The position numbers and the translations under genes were made by a program. The notes beneath the pieces are model-generated. The model made no database searches, was not told the DNA's origin, and saw only the letters and a list, made by a program, of their open reading frames with translations. DNA of 64,000 bases from Tropicibacter oceani (lineage in GTDB: Bacteria > Pseudomonadota > Alphaproteobacteria > Rhodobacterales > Rhodobacteraceae): NCBI RefSeq assembly GCF_029958925.1, contig NZ_CP124616.1, positions 1,674,001 to 1,738,000 on the forward strand. Reading direction: 5' to 3'. Shown here one piece after another: positions 21,429-29,723 of this stretch. Within the stretch, counting starts at the first letter, position 1. Each line of letters starts with the position of its first letter.

Positions 21429-22757
21429 ATGACTTTGAAATCGTTCACGATTCTTGCACTTTTCGCGGCTGGCATGGGGATTGTTTCCGCGCCGGCGCAG
21501 GCGCAAAGCAATATCGCGGTCGTTCCGGCCAACTTTCCGCCGGCGTCCTATACCGGGCGTCAGTTCGTCGACAACAAGGGCTGCGTCTTTGTCCGGGCGG
21601 GCTTTGACGGCAATGTGACCTGGGTGCCGCGCGTCACGCGCCAGCGCCAGCACATCTGCGGTCAGACGCCGACCTTTGGCGGCACCATGGCGCGCGCGCC
21701 TGAACCGGCGCCCTCGGCCCGGCCGGTGGTGATCGGTGCCCCCGATCCGGCCCCGGTGGCCACGGCCGCCGCCCCCAGACCGGGCGTGACCGCCGCCAAG
21801 CCGACCGGCAGCATCCGTGTCCTGCAAGGGTCGCCCGATGCGCTGTCGGCCCCCGCCGCACAGACCGCCGCGCGCCAGCCCGCGCCTCAGGTCCGCCGCG
21901 TTCCGGCGTCGAAACCGGTTGCCGCCCAGCCGCCGCGCATGGTGCGCCGTGTGCCGGCGCCGACCGTGACGGCCCCTGCGCCCGCCCCCCGCGCGACGGT
22001 GCGCGCCGTGCCGGCCCCCCGTTTTGACAATGGCAACAGCGCCTGCGTGAACGGCACCCGCACCCGCCAGTACAACGGCCAGACGCTGGTTGTGCGCTGC
22101 GGCCCGCAAACCGCGCCGCATGTGACCGTGATCCGCCGCGGCGAAGCGCCCGGACCGGGCAAGAACGTCTATTACAACAAGGGATGGCAGGGCAGTTCGC
22201 TTGCGCCGGAAACCCGCATCGTGCCGCGCCATGTCTATGAGCAGCAGGCCGAAAACCGGGTCGCGGCCCTGCCCGAAGGCTATCGCCCCGCCTGGGAGGA
22301 TGACCGCCTGAACCCGTACCGCGCCCATCAGACCGTGGCGGGTTATCGCGCGACCCAGCAAGTCTGGACCAACACCGTGCCGCGCATCCTGGTGTCGCAG
22401 GCGCGCCGCCACAGCGTCAAGGACCCGGTGATCGCCTACAACGCCTCGGGGCAGTATCGCACGGCAACGGTGTCGACCAAGGGCCGCGTGCCGGTCGTGT
22501 CCAGCCGGTCGGCGCCCAAGCCTGCCGCATCGGGCGCCCGCTTTGTGGAAATCGGTGTCTTTACCACCGAGGCCAAGGCACAGGCCGCCGCCGCGCGGCT
22601 GACCGCCGCCGGCCTGCCGGTGCGCTTTGGCAGCTATACCAAGGGTGGGCAGACGATGCGCCGCGTGATGGTTGGCCCCTATGCCAGCGCGGGCGCGCTG
22701 AACAAGGCGTTGGCCGCGACCAAATCGGCGGGCTATCCGCGCGCCTATCTGCACTGA
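21429..22757 (+). CDS. Secreted SPOR-domain protein with Ala/Pro-rich middle
   Basis: The 442-aa protein starts with a signal peptide (residues 1-26, ending APAQAQS). A Cys-containing segment (about 35-80) is followed by a long Ala/Pro/Arg-rich linker (about 90-215). A second Cys-pair segment lies near 220-250, and a SPOR domain is at the C-terminus (about 370-440, including FVEIGVFTTEAKAQAAAARL). SPOR domains bind denuded septal peptidoglycan, so a role in the cell wall at division is likely. The start at 21429 opens the signal peptide; 25 earlier in-frame codons are not expected to be used. A strong terminator follows. Confidence 0.85.
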   Translation: MTLKSFTILALFAAGMGIVSAPAQAQSNIAVVPANFPPASYTGRQFVDNKGCVFVRAGFDGNVTWVPRVTRQRQHICGQTPTFGGTMARAPEPAPSARPVVIGAPDPAPVATAAAPRPGVTAAKPTGSIRVLQGSPDALSAPAAQTAARQPAPQVRRVPASKPVAAQPPRMVRRVPAPTVTAPAPAPRATVRAVPAPRFDNGNSACVNGTRTRQYNGQTLVVRCGPQTAPHVTVIRRGEAPGPGKNVYYNKGWQGSSLAPETRIVPRHVYEQQAENRVAALPEGYRPAWEDDRLNPYRAHQTVAGYRATQQVWTNTVPRILVSQARRHSVKDPVIAYNASGQYRTATVSTKGRVPVVSSRSAPKPAASGARFVEIGVFTTEAKAQAAAARLTAAGLPVRFGSYTKGGQTMRRVMVGPYASAGALNKALAATKSAGYPRAYLH

Positions 22758-22792
22758 CGATCCGGTCCCTTTCAGGGATCAGGGACATGACG

Positions 22793-22822
22793 AAAGCCCG
22801 CCCGCAGTGGCGGGCTTTTTCG
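22793..22822 (+). terminator. Terminator after the SPOR-domain gene
   Basis: The hairpin AAGCCCGCC/GGCGGGCTT has a short loop and is followed by TTTCG. The next gene on the other strand ends 37 bp away, so it may serve both directions. Confidence 0.85.
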
Positions 22823-22858
22823 TGCCGGGTGCCAGGGCAGGCTGTCAGGGGCGGGGGG

Positions 22859-23884
22859 TCAGCCGCCGCAGATCCCCTGCAGACGCACCCAGTCGGCGTC
22901 GCTCAGCACCTCTCGGCTGCCCTGTCCGGCGCGCGGGTCGGCCTCGATCAGGGGCAGGGTGCTTTCGCCGGTGATGTCGCGGGCATAGGCATAGGGGGTG
23001 CTGCGCACCTCGGCCTTAGCAAAGGCAGCCAGCAGGGTGTCAAAGCTGGGGTCGCTGTCCTTGCGCTTCAACAGCGTCTCGGCATAGGCCGACAGGGTGT
23101 CCTCGGGCAGCAGCCCGGTGGTGATCAGCTTGAGACTGGCCATCAGCCCGGCATAATCGAGCAATTCGCCCAAGGGGTCGCGCGCCCGGGCGCGGGCCTT
23201 TTCGGCCAGCACATAGCCGGCCGCCACGTCGGGGTCTTCGAAATCCTCGACAACCGAGCGATTCAGCATGACGATCCCGCCGGGCAAATGGGCGCTTTCG
23301 GCGACGCCCTGGGGCACCACGATCAGGTCGCCCTCGTGGCCGGGGCCAAGAATGCGCAGCGCCAGCCGGTCGAGCGAGCGCAGCGCCTCGGGCGCGCGGC
23401 AGGGCTGGCCGGTGACGCGGGTCATGTGGGTCAACAGGGCCTCGCCGATCTCGGCGCGTTTGACCATGGGGACGACGTTGACGGCATAACGCTCCAAGGC
23501 CCCAGGCAACCAAAAGACCGCCCCCGCCGCGATCACCGCGCCAAAGCCCAGCCCAAGGATCAGCCGCAGCTTGCCGGGGCGCGGGCGGCGTTTTTCGATG
23601 GCCTTGAGCAGGCGGTCGACGCCCTTGATCATGACCTCTTCGCCTTCGGGCAGTTCCAGGGTTTCGCCGGGATCGCCATCGGGATGGTAGATCGCCGGAA
23701 TGGCGCTGCCGTTCGACCGGTTCACCGCCGCCAGCGACCAATGGGCCAGCACCTCGCCCTTGATCGAAGTGATCGTCAGCGTGGCATCGCCCAGCGACAC
23801 GATCACCTCGCGCCGCTGATCCTCGGGTGTGGCGCGCCACAGGCCCGTTGCCTCAAGCCGGTCGAATTCCTTCAATGCTGTCAT
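22859..23884 (-). CDS. Membrane-anchored protein resembling M48 peptidase without the catalytic motif
   Basis: The 341-aa protein has an N-terminal beta-rich domain (about residues 1-85), a single membrane segment (LILGLGFGAVIAAGAVFWL, near 110-130) and a C-terminal domain with HLPGGIVMLNRSVVEDFEDPDVAAGYVLAEKA. That layout mirrors the M48 peptidase segment in which LPGG leads to a HExxH helix. Here the expected HExxH position reads AEKARA, so zinc binding and proteolysis are unlikely. The family call is an inference from one segment. The start at 23884 is the M of MTALKEFDRL; the ribosome site is weak. It is divergent from the small membrane protein at 24037. Confidence 0.6.
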   Translation of the reverse strand: MTALKEFDRLEATGLWRATPEDQRREVIVSLGDATLTITSIKGEVLAHWSLAAVNRSNGSAIPAIYHPDGDPGETLELPEGEEVMIKGVDRLLKAIEKRRPRPGKLRLILGLGFGAVIAAGAVFWLPGALERYAVNVVPMVKRAEIGEALLTHMTRVTGQPCRAPEALRSLDRLALRILGPGHEGDLIVVPQGVAESAHLPGGIVMLNRSVVEDFEDPDVAAGYVLAEKARARARDPLGELLDYAGLMASLKLITTGLLPEDTLSAYAETLLKRKDSDPSFDTLLAAFAKAEVRSTPYAYARDITGESTLPLIEADPRAGQGSREVLSDADWVRLQGICGG

Positions 23885-24036
23885 GTGCCGGGGCTGCTCT
23901 GCCTTGTTTGAGGCGACGATAACACGGGACTGCCAGCCGGGCAATCTGGCGGCGGGCCTGAAAACCTTGCCAAAGCGGCTGTCTTGGTTCCATGCTGGGG
24001 CCCACGGATCAACCAAAGGCTGAAAGGAACGCTTGG

Positions 24037-24591
24037 ATGGCTAATGCGACACGCGCGATCACGCCGGAGCGGCAAACAAGCGGGCCCTTGATGCGCCTGA
24101 CCGCCGCGCCGATCAACCGCAACCTTCAAGATGTGCACAAGGCCGCGCGCGACGCCAATTCGACGCAGACCTACATCGACCGCGTGCGCAACTATATCCC
24201 GCTCGAAGTCATTGCCTTTTTCATCTTTTGCAACGCCATGATCGACAACGGCGAGGCCCCCCAGCTTCTGTGGTCCGGGTCCGCCAGCCCTGATGATTTC
24301 GTGGCCGTCGCCACGGTTCTGGTGTCGTTGGTCGGGGTGGTCATCTATGTCAAGACGGCCGCCGAGCGCGCCGATACGGGCACGTGGAAGTTGCACGCGG
24401 TGGTCAGCTGCCTGGCCTTCCTGGTCTGGGCCTATGCCATCGGCGCCGAGGCGCTGCCGGTGCTGGGCATCCCGCAGGTTCCTTCGGTGTCGGGGCTGCT
24501 GCTGGGCACCTTCACGTTGTTCAGCGGGCTTGTGGTGCCGGTCAGGAAAGACGACGCAGCAGGCGCAGGCGGGGAAGGCGCGGCGGACTAA
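24037..24591 (+). CDS. Small membrane protein of unknown function
   Basis: The 184-aa protein has a polar N-terminus (residues 1-55) and three hydrophobic segments (about 60-78, 90-110 and 120-160), so it is an inner-membrane protein. No family is recognised. The start at 24037 has AAAGGAACG upstream. Its stop codon overlaps the stop of the convergent acyl-CoA synthetase gene. Confidence 0.7.
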   Translation: MANATRAITPERQTSGPLMRLTAAPINRNLQDVHKAARDANSTQTYIDRVRNYIPLEVIAFFIFCNAMIDNGEAPQLLWSGSASPDDFVAVATVLVSLVGVVIYVKTAAERADTGTWKLHAVVSCLAFLVWAYAIGAEALPVLGIPQVPSVSGLLLGTFTLFSGLVVPVRKDDAAGAGGEGAAD

Positions 24592-26213
24592 AGCCCCCTG
24601 GCCAGCGCGCGCAGCTCGAATTTCTGGATCTTGCCGGTCGAGGTCTTGGGAAGCTCCATGAAGACCACCTTTTTCGGTGTCTTGAACCCGGCCAGCCGTT
24701 CCCGCGCATAGGCAATCAGGTCGGCCTCGGTGGCGTCGTGGTTGTCCTTGAGCTCGACAAAGGCGCAGGGCACCTCGCCCCATTTTTCATCCGGCTTGGC
24801 GACCACGGCGCACAGCAGCACCGCGTCATGCCCCATCAGGCAGCCCTCGACTTCGACCGAACTGATGTTCTCGCCGCCCGAGATGATGATGTCCTTGGCG
24901 CGGTCGGCGATCTGCACATAGCTGTCGGGATGCATCACCGCGATGTCGCCGGAATGGAAATAGCCGCCGGCAAAGGCCTCGTCCGTGGCCTTGGGGTTCT
25001 TGTAATAACCTTTCATCACGCCATTGCCGCGGAACATGATTTCACCCTTGGCGGCGCCGTCGCGGGGGATGTCCTCCATCGCCTCGTCGGTCACGCGGAC
25101 CTCTTCCATAAAGGGCATGGCCACGCCCTGGCGGGCCTTGATCGCGGCGCGTTCGGCGCCTTGCAGCGGCTCCCACTCGGCTTTCCAGGTGCATTCGGTG
25201 GCGGGGCCGTAAACCTCGGTCAGACCGTAGACCTGCGTGACGTTGAAGCCCATCGGCTCGATCTTGGCCAGGGTCGCCGGGGCAGGGGGCGCACCGGCGG
25301 TAAAGACCTCGACGATATGGTCAAAGTCGCGGCGCTGGTCCGCAGGCGCGTTGACAAGGGCGTTCAGCACGATGGGCGCGCCGCCGAAATGGGTCGCGCC
25401 CTCGTCGGCGATGGCGTCAAAGATCGCCTTGGCCGTGATGTCGCGGCAGCACACCACGGTGCCCCCCAGCGCGGGCATCATCCAAGTGTGGCACCAACCG
25501 TTGCAATGAAACAGCGGCACGATGGTCAGGTACTTGGGGTGCAGCACCATGCGCCAGGACACGATCTGCCCCATGGCGTTCAGATAGGCACCGCGGTGGT
25601 GGTAAACCACGCCCTTGGGCCGCCCCGTGGTGCCCGAGGTATAGTTGAGCGCGATGCTCTCCCATTCGTCCTGCGGCATGATCCAGTCGAACTGCGGATC
25701 ACCGGTTTCCAGCAGCGCCTCATACCCGGTGTAATGGCCATGGGCATGGACCCCGGCATGATCGTCGGCCACCTCGATGATCTGCGGCGCGGGGCCTTCC
25801 ATCCGGTCAAGCGCCTCGGCCAGCATGGGCAGGAACTGCGGATCACACAGCACGACCTTGGCCCCGCCGTGATCAAGGATATAGGCCACCGTATCGGGAT
25901 CGAGCCGGGTGTTGATGGCGTTCAGCACCGCGCCGCAGGCGGGCACGCCAAAATGCGCCTCGGCCTGGGCGGGGATGTTCGGCAGGATCGTGGCGACGAC
26001 GTCGCCGGGCTGCACCCCCAGCCGGGCCAGCGCCGAGGCCAGCCGCGTGACACGCTCGATGTATTGCGCATAGGTCTTGCGGTGGGGCCCGTAGACGACG
26101 GCCATGTGATCGGGCCAGATCCCGGCCGCGCGCCGCAGGAATGACAAGGGTGTCAAAGGCACATAATTGGCCGCGTTCTTGCCCAACCCGGTTTCGTCCT
26201 GCATCCAGCCCAT
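24588..26213 (-). CDS. Acyl-CoA synthetase (AMP-forming)
   Basis: The 541-aa adenylate-forming enzyme activates a carboxylic acid to its CoA thioester. It has YTSGTTGRPKGVVYHH, YGLTEVYGP, the hinge DRAKDIIISGGENIS and the C-terminal catalytic lysine in LPKTSTGKIQK. The substrate range is unclear: the family includes long-chain, medium-chain and aryl acid ligases. The start at 26213 has GGGGAGAAGG upstream; the open frame continues far beyond this but is a shadow. It is divergent from the sulfotransferase-like gene. Confidence 0.88.
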   Translation of the reverse strand: MGWMQDETGLGKNAANYVPLTPLSFLRRAAGIWPDHMAVVYGPHRKTYAQYIERVTRLASALARLGVQPGDVVATILPNIPAQAEAHFGVPACGAVLNAINTRLDPDTVAYILDHGGAKVVLCDPQFLPMLAEALDRMEGPAPQIIEVADDHAGVHAHGHYTGYEALLETGDPQFDWIMPQDEWESIALNYTSGTTGRPKGVVYHHRGAYLNAMGQIVSWRMVLHPKYLTIVPLFHCNGWCHTWMMPALGGTVVCCRDITAKAIFDAIADEGATHFGGAPIVLNALVNAPADQRRDFDHIVEVFTAGAPPAPATLAKIEPMGFNVTQVYGLTEVYGPATECTWKAEWEPLQGAERAAIKARQGVAMPFMEEVRVTDEAMEDIPRDGAAKGEIMFRGNGVMKGYYKNPKATDEAFAGGYFHSGDIAVMHPDSYVQIADRAKDIIISGGENISSVEVEGCLMGHDAVLLCAVVAKPDEKWGEVPCAFVELKDNHDATEADLIAYARERLAGFKTPKKVVFMELPKTSTGKIQKFELRALARGL

Positions 26214-26297
26214 GACCTTCTCCCCTTGCTCGATCCGATGCGGATAATGGCGATTGGCGGGGCTGGTGAAAAGAGCGTTTTGCGTTAGGGTGCGCGC

Positions 26298-26945
26298 ATG
26301 ATCATTTCGCCCGGCCGTTCCTATATCTTCGTGCATATCCCCAAGACCGGGGGGACCTCGATGGCGCTTGCGCTGGAAGACCGTGCGCACCGTGACGACA
26401 TCCTGATCGGCGACACGCCCAAGGCGCAAAAACGCCGCGGCCGGGTGAAAAAGCTGACCGCGCGCGGGCGGCTGTGGAAACACGCTACGCTTGCCGATAT
26501 CGACGGCGTTCTGACGCCGGATCAGATCGACGCGATGACCTGCTTTACCCTGGTGCGCAACCCATGGGACCGCATGGTCAGCTACTACCACTGGCTTCAG
26601 GCGCAGCGCTTTGATCATACGGCCGTCACCCTCGCGCAGACGCTGGATTTCGCGGGTTTCGTGCGACACGAACACACCCGCACCACCCTCAAGGCCTGGC
26701 CCTATGCCCGCTACATGACCGATGCCAACGGGGTCGAGCAGGCCGCCGTCTACCTGCGCCTCGAAAAGCTCGACCAGGATCTGGCGCCGCTTGCCGAACG
26801 GCTCGGTATCCCGCTGGAGATCCCGCACGCGAACAAATCCAACCGGCGCGCCTATCAAAGCTACTACACCGACGACCTGGTCGATGTGGTGGCCGATACC
26901 TGCGCGCAGGACATCGCGCGCTTTGGCTATGGGTTCGAGCCTTAG
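26298..26945 (+). CDS. Sulfotransferase-family protein
   Basis: The 215-aa protein has the PAPS 5'-phosphosulfate loop FVHIPKTGGTSM (residues 10-21) and the 3'-phosphate motif LVRNPWDRMVSYYHW near residue 86. It belongs to the Sulfotransfer_2 group, which transfers sulfate from PAPS to sugars or lipids. The acceptor is unknown, and there are no polysaccharide genes nearby. It ends in YGFEP, the usual end of this family. No strong ribosome site is visible before the ATG. A repeat pair lies downstream. Confidence 0.85.
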   Translation: MIISPGRSYIFVHIPKTGGTSMALALEDRAHRDDILIGDTPKAQKRRGRVKKLTARGRLWKHATLADIDGVLTPDQIDAMTCFTLVRNPWDRMVSYYHWLQAQRFDHTAVTLAQTLDFAGFVRHEHTRTTLKAWPYARYMTDANGVEQAAVYLRLEKLDQDLAPLAERLGIPLEIPHANKSNRRAYQSYYTDDLVDVVADTCAQDIARFGYGFEP

Positions 26946-26981
26946 CCCCGGCCATTGACGGGATCGACAGGCCACCCTGTC

Positions 26982-27019
26982 GGAGCCTCCGGCGGGGATA
27001 TTTGAAGCACAAAGAAACA
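26982..27019 (+). repeat. Dispersed repeat, copy b
   Basis: GGCGGGGATATTTGAAGCACAAAGAAAC is a variant of the CCCGGGATATTT element. It is the inverted partner of copy c at 27152-27215: GGATATTT and CACAAAGAAAC recur there in reverse. A hairpin lies between them. Confidence 0.65.
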
Positions 27020-27036
27020 CGCAATGCGCAAGAAAA

Positions 27037-27066
27037 GGCCCGCCTCGAGTCTCTCGAAGGCGGGCC
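27037..27066. terminator. GC-rich hairpin between inverted repeat copies b and c
   Basis: GGCCCGCCT and AGGCGGGCC pair around CGAGTCTCTCGA, which can itself pair. There is no T-run on the plus strand, but CTTTTCTTG on the minus side could act as a weak tract. It lies in the 296-bp gap between the sulfotransferase and RNase T2 genes, and nothing else is seen there. Confidence 0.45.
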
Positions 27067-27151
27067 GGAAGCGCAGGGCTTCTTCGTGCACGGCCATCGG
27101 CGTCCCCGCCTGTACCGTGCCTGAAAGCCTGGCACATTAACCTTAACATCC

Positions 27152-27215
27152 GGTTTCTTTGTGCCAAAAATATCCCGGGGGAGCGCGCAGCGCGGGGGCA
27201 GAGCCCCCTAGGCGG
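27152..27215 (-). repeat. Dispersed repeat, copy c (reverse orientation)
   Basis: On the minus strand it reads GGGGGCTCTGCCCCC-type inverted arms, then CCCGGGATATTTTTGGCACAAAGAAAC. It lies downstream of the RNase T2 gene and faces copy b. Confidence 0.7.
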
Positions 27216-27241
27216 TTTTCCCCGGGCGCGCGCTGCCGTGT

Positions 27242-27871
27242 CTATCGGATCGGGTCGAACAGGGCGTCCTGCATCGTGCAATCCTTGACGGTGTCGCGCC
27301 CGCAGGGAACAGGGGCTAGATCCCGGGACAGGCACAGGCGCGCCTCCTGGATGCGGCCGGCCTTGCAGGTGATGGTCAGCATGTCCGGCTCCCAGCCGGG
27401 GTTGGCCTTCAGAAAGGCTTCTTCGATCAGCGAGGCGGGCAGCGTCACCGGCTTGTCGAGCTTGCGAAAGACCTCGGGGCGGTTAACGCCTTCGAAAGCC
27501 TTGCGCGCCAGATCGTAGTAGGTCTCGGGGTCGAGTCCGGAACAGACGCCGTGCTTTTTCCACTGGTACCAGGCAAGGCCGGGTGTGCCCATGATATCGG
27601 CCATCGAGGCGGTCAGCGCGCGCGAGGGCTGTCGCTGTGTGGTCCGGCAATAGGACGGCCAGCCGCGGTGGTACTGCGGCCAAAGCCCATGCATCACCCA
27701 GCCGAAATCGGCCGAGGCATCGCATTGCGGCGAGCCGCGCCCGTCGCCTTCCAGGGCGCACCAGGTGGGCGACCAGGACAGTGACAGAACATAGTAATCG
27801 AACTCGCCGGCCGGCTCTCCTTCGGCCAGCGCCGCAACGGCAGTAAACAACCAGATCACCAAAGCACGCAT
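27242..27871 (-). CDS. Periplasmic ribonuclease T2 family protein
   Basis: The 209-aa protein has a signal peptide (residues 1-17) and both catalytic signatures of RNase T2: CAS-1 in MHGLWPQYHRG and CAS-2 in QWKKHGVCSG. It has many cysteines, as expected for disulfides in the periplasm. E. coli RNase I is the best-known relative and degrades RNA taken up or leaked into the periplasm. The start at 27871 has AAAGAG upstream; the longer open frame above it is antisense to trcR and not coding. It is divergent from trcR. Confidence 0.92.
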   Translation of the reverse strand: MRALVIWLFTAVAALAEGEPAGEFDYYVLSLSWSPTWCALEGDGRGSPQCDASADFGWVMHGLWPQYHRGWPSYCRTTQRQPSRALTASMADIMGTPGLAWYQWKKHGVCSGLDPETYYDLARKAFEGVNRPEVFRKLDKPVTLPASLIEEAFLKANPGWEPDMLTITCKAGRIQEARLCLSRDLAPVPCGRDTVKDCTMQDALFDPIR

Positions 27872-28024
27872 TTTCTCTTTCCTCTTTAGGCCAAGATGAC
27901 TATATACCCGCCAGGTTTCCCTACAACGGCAACTTGTCCCGGAGCGCCGGGACCGCCCTGGCCCCGGCCTTGGCGCGCCAGAAGATATTGCCGGGGGACA
28001 AGGTTTTTTGCACGGAGGCACACC

Positions 28025-28795
28025 ATGGCCAAACTTCTGCACCCCAAAGCGACCGCCGTCTGGCTGGTGGACAACACCACGCTCAGCTTCAAGCAGATCG
28101 CAGATTTTACCGGGTTCCACGAGCTGGAAATCCAGGGCATTGCCGATGGCGACGTGGCCACGGGCGTCAAGGGTTTCGACCCGGTGGCCAACAACCAGCT
28201 GGTTCAGGAAGAAATCGACAAGGCGGAAAAAGACCCGCTTTACAAGATGAAGCTGAAATTCAACGCCGCGGCCCATGACGAAGAAAAGCGTCGCGGACCG
28301 CGCTACACCCCGCTGTCCAAGCGTCAGGACCGCCCGAATGCGATCTTGTGGCTGGTCAAGTTCCACCCCGAACTGGCCGACAGCCAGATCAGCAAGCTGG
28401 TGGGCACCACCAAGCCGACGATCCAGACCATCCGCGAGCGCACGCACTGGAACATCCAGAACATGCAGCCGATCGACCCGGTTGCGCTGGGTCTGTGCCG
28501 CCAGTCCGAACTGGACGCCGCCGTTGCCAAGGCCGCCAAGAACAAGGACGCGGTGATGACGGACGACGAGCGCCGCAAGCTGGTTTCGACCGAGCAGAGC
28601 CTTGAGATGGGGTCCGAGCCGCGTCTGCCGTCGGCGATCGAAGGGCTGGAAACCTTCAGCCTGTCCGATCCGCGCGGCGACGACGAAGAAGAGGATACCC
28701 GCACCGCCAGCGATTTCTCGGATGCGGACAGCTTCTTCAACCTGCCCGGCGGCGATGACGATGACGACGATGATGAGGACGAGCGCAAGCGTTGA
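28025..28795 (+). CDS. trcR: Cell-cycle transcriptional regulator TrcR (DUF1013)
   Basis: The 256-aa protein matches the DUF1013 family: LHPKATAVWLVDNTTLSFKQ at the N-terminus, DPLYKMKLKF, and NAILWLVKFHPELADSQISK followed by GTTKPTIQTIRERTHWN, a helix-turn-helix-like segment. TrcR was described in Caulobacter as an RNA-polymerase-associated factor in the cell-cycle network. The C-terminus is a run of aspartates (GGDDDDDDDEDERKR). The start is preceded by GGAGG. It is monocistronic, with a terminator directly downstream. Confidence 0.88.
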   Translation: MAKLLHPKATAVWLVDNTTLSFKQIADFTGFHELEIQGIADGDVATGVKGFDPVANNQLVQEEIDKAEKDPLYKMKLKFNAAAHDEEKRRGPRYTPLSKRQDRPNAILWLVKFHPELADSQISKLVGTTKPTIQTIRERTHWNIQNMQPIDPVALGLCRQSELDAAVAKAAKNKDAVMTDDERRKLVSTEQSLEMGSEPRLPSAIEGLETFSLSDPRGDDEEEDTRTASDFSDADSFFNLPGGDDDDDDDEDERKR

Positions 28796-28825
28796 TCGGC
28801 TGCGCATCTGCCATCGTCACCAAAG

Positions 28826-28858
28826 CAAAGCCCCGGCCAGATGGTCCGGGGCTTTTTC
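28826..28858 (+). terminator. Terminator after trcR
   Basis: The AAAGCCCCGG/CCGGGGCTTT hairpin is followed by TTCG, 31 bp after the trcR stop. On the minus strand the same stem ends with CTTTGC. Confidence 0.85.
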
Positions 28859-28884
28859 GTTGCGCTTCCGGGCCTTGGGCGGGC

Positions 28885-29562
28885 CTAGGGGCAGGGGACG
28901 ATGGCGCGGGTGTAATTGGTGCCGATCAGCGAAAGCCTTGGCCCGTCCTCGTAGCCGGATTGTTTCAGGACCAGTACCCGGTCTGAACCGATTTCGTTGC
29001 CGTACTCAGGCCCGTCGCCCTGGCAGGTGACGTCGTACAACGTGCCCTCCATCGCGCGCAGGTTGACCGGGTTTTCCAGCGTGCAGGTCGCCTCGCAGAT
29101 GCCGATGCTGTGGCCGCCGAAGGGAATGAAGCGATCGTTGCAGCCGGCTTCGACGTTGTCCAGGCAAAGCCCGTCAAAGGGGCCGGTGGTGGGCATCCAG
29201 GCCAGGCTGGCCTGCGTCAGGCGGGCGTTCGGAAAGAAATCGCAGGGCAGCCCATCGGGCAGGGTGTTGCAGGTCACGCGGGCATGATCCTGCGGCGGCA
29301 GGGCCTGGCCGGATCGGCTGATCGTGGTGGTGCTTTGGCCATTGGCGACGTCTTCCTGCGCTTGCCAGCCGTTGGCATAGGCGGTCCAGGCCCGCGACGC
29401 GGTCGAGCATATGAATTCCTGATAGGTCTTTTCGCAAGCTCCGTCGAAGCAGATTTCCGCCAGCGGCGCCGAGCCGGTTTCCGTGTAGTTCACACAGCCC
29501 GCCCGGGCCGGTTGTGTCAGGGCCATCAAGGCCAGCGCCGAAAGCAGAAAGGAAGTTTTCAT
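28885..29562 (-). CDS. Secreted cysteine-containing protein of unknown function
   Basis: The 225-aa protein has a signal peptide (residues 1-21, ALTQPARAG) and about 13 cysteines, mostly in spaced pairs, which suggests disulfide bonds in the periplasm. No enzyme motif is seen and no family is recognised. It may be an inhibitor or binding protein. It is divergent from otsB, sharing a 160-bp upstream region. Confidence 0.65.
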   Translation of the reverse strand: MKTSFLLSALALMALTQPARAGCVNYTETGSAPLAEICFDGACEKTYQEFICSTASRAWTAYANGWQAQEDVANGQSTTTISRSGQALPPQDHARVTCNTLPDGLPCDFFPNARLTQASLAWMPTTGPFDGLCLDNVEAGCNDRFIPFGGHSIGICEATCTLENPVNLRAMEGTLYDVTCQGDGPEYGNEIGSDRVLVLKQSGYEDGPRLSLIGTNYTRAIVPCP

Positions 29563-29723
29563 TGGAAAGGGACCTCTGGGGAATGTCGTTGCTCAGGGTG
29601 CGCAGAAAACAGGCATGGACGGGGCGAAGGCAAGGTTTTTCCTGTCACCTTTGGCCGCGGGCTGGAACCTGGGGGCACCCGGGCGCATTCTTTTTCTGAA
29701 GATGAATGTTCGGAGCGGTCGTG

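Noticed and set aside
24588..27335. A 915-codon form of the acyl-CoA synthetase
   Set aside because: The first 374 codons are antisense to the sulfotransferase gene and repeats; the conserved start at 26213 has a good ribosome site.
29664..29695. GGAAC-type stress sigma promoter in front of otsB
   Set aside because: GGAAC is present, but the -10 region at the right spacing reads CATTC and not CGTT.
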